Assembly: GCA_002426795.1 (NCBI GenBank)
Contig: DINQ01000010.1
Coordinates: 275,234 to 339,233, forward strand
Direction of reading: 5' to 3'
Origin: Bacteroidales bacterium UBA5536
GTDB taxonomy: Bacteria; Bacteroidota; Bacteroidia; Bacteroidales; F082
DNA length: 64,000 nt
The first letter of the stretch is position 1, and each line of letters begins with the position of its first letter. Below the pieces are notes generated by a model. It was not told where the DNA came from, did no database searches, and saw nothing but the letters and a program-made list of their open reading frames with translations. Below are positions 63,036 to 64,000 of this stretch, piece after piece. The translations under genes were made by a program, and so were the position numbers.

Positions 63036-63602
63036 ATGATGATTTCTGCTGTCAATATTCTAGTCGCTTTTTTGGTATTTACCGTATTTGCTGGCTTTGT
63101 TTCTGTGTTGGTTACATTGCGCCGTTTGCGAACAGAAATAATTGAGATGAAACAACAATCAATGATCCGCGAATCGGAAAGCAAAACCAAATCAGAAGCT
63201 GAGTCGGTCGAACTGCGAAAGATATTGCTGCCGGTGCAACTGGGGGCCTATGAGCGATTGATCTTGTTTTTGGAAAGGATTCAGCCACAGGTTATTATGA
63301 AGCGTAATTATGAGTCTGGTTTGGACTTGAAGCAGTTTCAACTCCGCTTGTTACAGAATATTCGTGAAGAGTTTGAGCACAATCTGGCCCAACAACTCTA
63401 TGTTTCTGAAGGGGCTTGGCAGCTGATAAAAACCGCCCGCGAAGAATTGGTTCAACAAATCAATCTGTTGGCTGCCAGCGTTGAAGATGGAAAAGATGCG
63501 ACTGCTTTAGCAAGTTCTTTGGCGTCTTTGCAGAGTCCATTGATCGAGCAGTCTATCCAAAAACTCAAGCAAGAATTTCGGTTGCTCTCGAGTGGGAAAT
63601 AA
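63036..63602 (+). CDS. membrane-anchored coiled-coil protein (DUF7935-like)
   Basis: A 188-residue protein: one N-terminal membrane helix (about 5-27), basic residues, then a long cytoplasmic helical region (RESESKTKSEAESVELRKIL). It contains LPVQLGAYERLILFLERIQP, the pattern I associate with a Bacteroidota family of unknown function. No signal cleavage site. Own promoter; single gene before a terminator used by the opposite strand. Confidence 0.7.
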   Translation: MMISAVNILVAFLVFTVFAGFVSVLVTLRRLRTEIIEMKQQSMIRESESKTKSEAESVELRKILLPVQLGAYERLILFLERIQPQVIMKRNYESGLDLKQFQLRLLQNIREEFEHNLAQQLYVSEGAWQLIKTAREELVQQINLLAASVEDGKDATALASSLASLQSPLIEQSIQKLKQEFRLLSSGK

Positions 63603-63629
63603 AAAAAGGCTGTCCGTTTCAGGACAGCC
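63601..63629 (-). terminator. terminator after the sorting-domain gene
   Basis: A perfect 9-bp stem (63606-63614 with 63621-63629), 6-base loop and T run on the minus strand. Serves the leftward gene at the window edge; the plus-strand gene stops at its left foot. Confidence 0.85.
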
Positions 63630-63655
63630 TCTGAGATGATATAGTGGCGCTAACC

Positions 63656-64000
63656 TTATTGTCCAATCATGATTTTCTTGGTCAGCGGGAAGTTATTTGA
63701 AGTAATTTTTACCAGGTAAAGTCCATTGGTGAAGTCTGATACATTGATCGTAGTAAGATTTGAACCAGCCGGCTGATCGCCAAGGTTGTTTTCGAAAATC
63801 TTTTTGCCAACCAAATCATAAATCTCAACCATCACTTTACTTGAGAAATCAAGGTCATAGGATATATTGAGCAAATCTGTTGCAGGATTTGGGAAAATGA
63901 TGAAATCTTCAACAGCACTTACTTCTTCCAGGTTCGTTACCAATGGCAGGGCAATCAGTTCTCCACCGGCAGCCGAAGCCACGTACAAACCAAAAGCATC
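63656..64000 (-). CDS. 3' end of a gene for a T9SS-exported protein, sorting domain
   Basis: The frame stays open to the window edge, so only the last 114 residues are seen. They end in a type A C-terminal sorting domain: FIIFPNPATDLLNISYDLDF, VMVEIYDLVGKKIFENNLGD, NLTTINVSDFTNGLYLVKIT and the KKIMIGQ end. Such domains direct proteins through the type IX system and are cleaved at the outer membrane. The TTG at 63988 is inside the gene and is not a start. What the rest of the protein does cannot be told. Confidence 0.88.
   Translation of the reverse strand, partial: DAFGLYVASAAGGELIALPLVTNLEEVSAVEDFIIFPNPATDLLNISYDLDFSSKVMVEIYDLVGKKIFENNLGDQPAGSNLTTINVSDFTNGLYLVKITSNNFPLTKKIMIGQ

Noticed and set aside
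63986..63988. TTG as start of the sorting-domain protein
   Set aside because: The frame continues upstream to the window edge, and sorting domains are always C-terminal parts of larger proteins.
1..64000. Mobile elements, prophage, CRISPR arrays
   Set aside because: No transposase, integrase, Cas gene, regularly spaced repeat or target-site duplication was seen.

Overview
The window looks like a chromosomal piece of a Bacteroidota bacterium, probably an anaerobic or facultative Bacteroidia member. The signs are two SusC/TonB-type outer-membrane receptors, a DUF4249 lipoprotein, type IX secretion parts (a DUF5103 plug protein, PorT and a C-terminal sorting domain), a complete Na+-NQR operon with apbE, menaquinone methyltransferase UbiE, and many copies of the Bacteroidota -7 promoter box TAnnTTTG a short way upstream of starts. 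I see no insertion sequence, phage gene or CRISPR array; the region reads as core genome. Stop codons TAA, TGA and TAG are all used normally.

Layout. 1-8952 (minus): a broken lipoprotein gene, a DUF1003 membrane protein, an RND efflux system (permease, adaptor, TolC-type channel), then beyond a terminator a PepSY-like lipoprotein and a two-component system that probably controls the locus. 9076-15375 (minus): a four-gene outer-membrane operon (unknown secreted protein, STN-type TonB receptor, DUF4249 lipoprotein, macroglobulin/plug-like protein). 15808-20024 (plus): glyA, sixA, ppk1. 20128-26131: molybdenum cofactor genes moeA, a short moaA, moaC and a MOSC-MogA fusion, with a TPR protein and a DUF5362 protein between. 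26225-29390: a FtsB/DivIC-like protein, then an ABC exporter with a LolA-like protein. 29398-38037 (minus): TonB receptor, priA, LruC lipoprotein, T9SS plug.

38283-45479: nqrABCDEF, apbE and, facing them, a 66-residue one-helix four-cysteine protein that looks like the NqrM assembly factor. 45558-53460 (minus): rRNA/tRNA methyltransferase, rpsF-rpsR-rplI, wecB, radC, rpsT, two methylthiotransferases (MtaB and a MiaB-like protein) and an FNR-type reductase.

53726-58049 (plus) is the most interesting part: a tightly packed four-gene operon with its own promoter. It encodes a coiled-coil protein, a membrane protein with a roadblock-like N-terminal region and an OmpA-like C-terminal domain, a Ras-like small GTPase with a complete set of G boxes but Glu at the catalytic Gln position, and a soluble PAS-like histidine kinase. 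It suggests a GTPase switch linked to the cell envelope and to phosphorelay signalling.

58079-64000: tRNA-Glu, a hypothetical gene coupled to porT, ubiE, a HldA-type sugar kinase, an aminotransferase, a membrane-anchored coiled-coil protein, and the 3' end of a gene for a T9SS-exported protein. All functional calls are from reading the sequence and remembered families; no database search was run.
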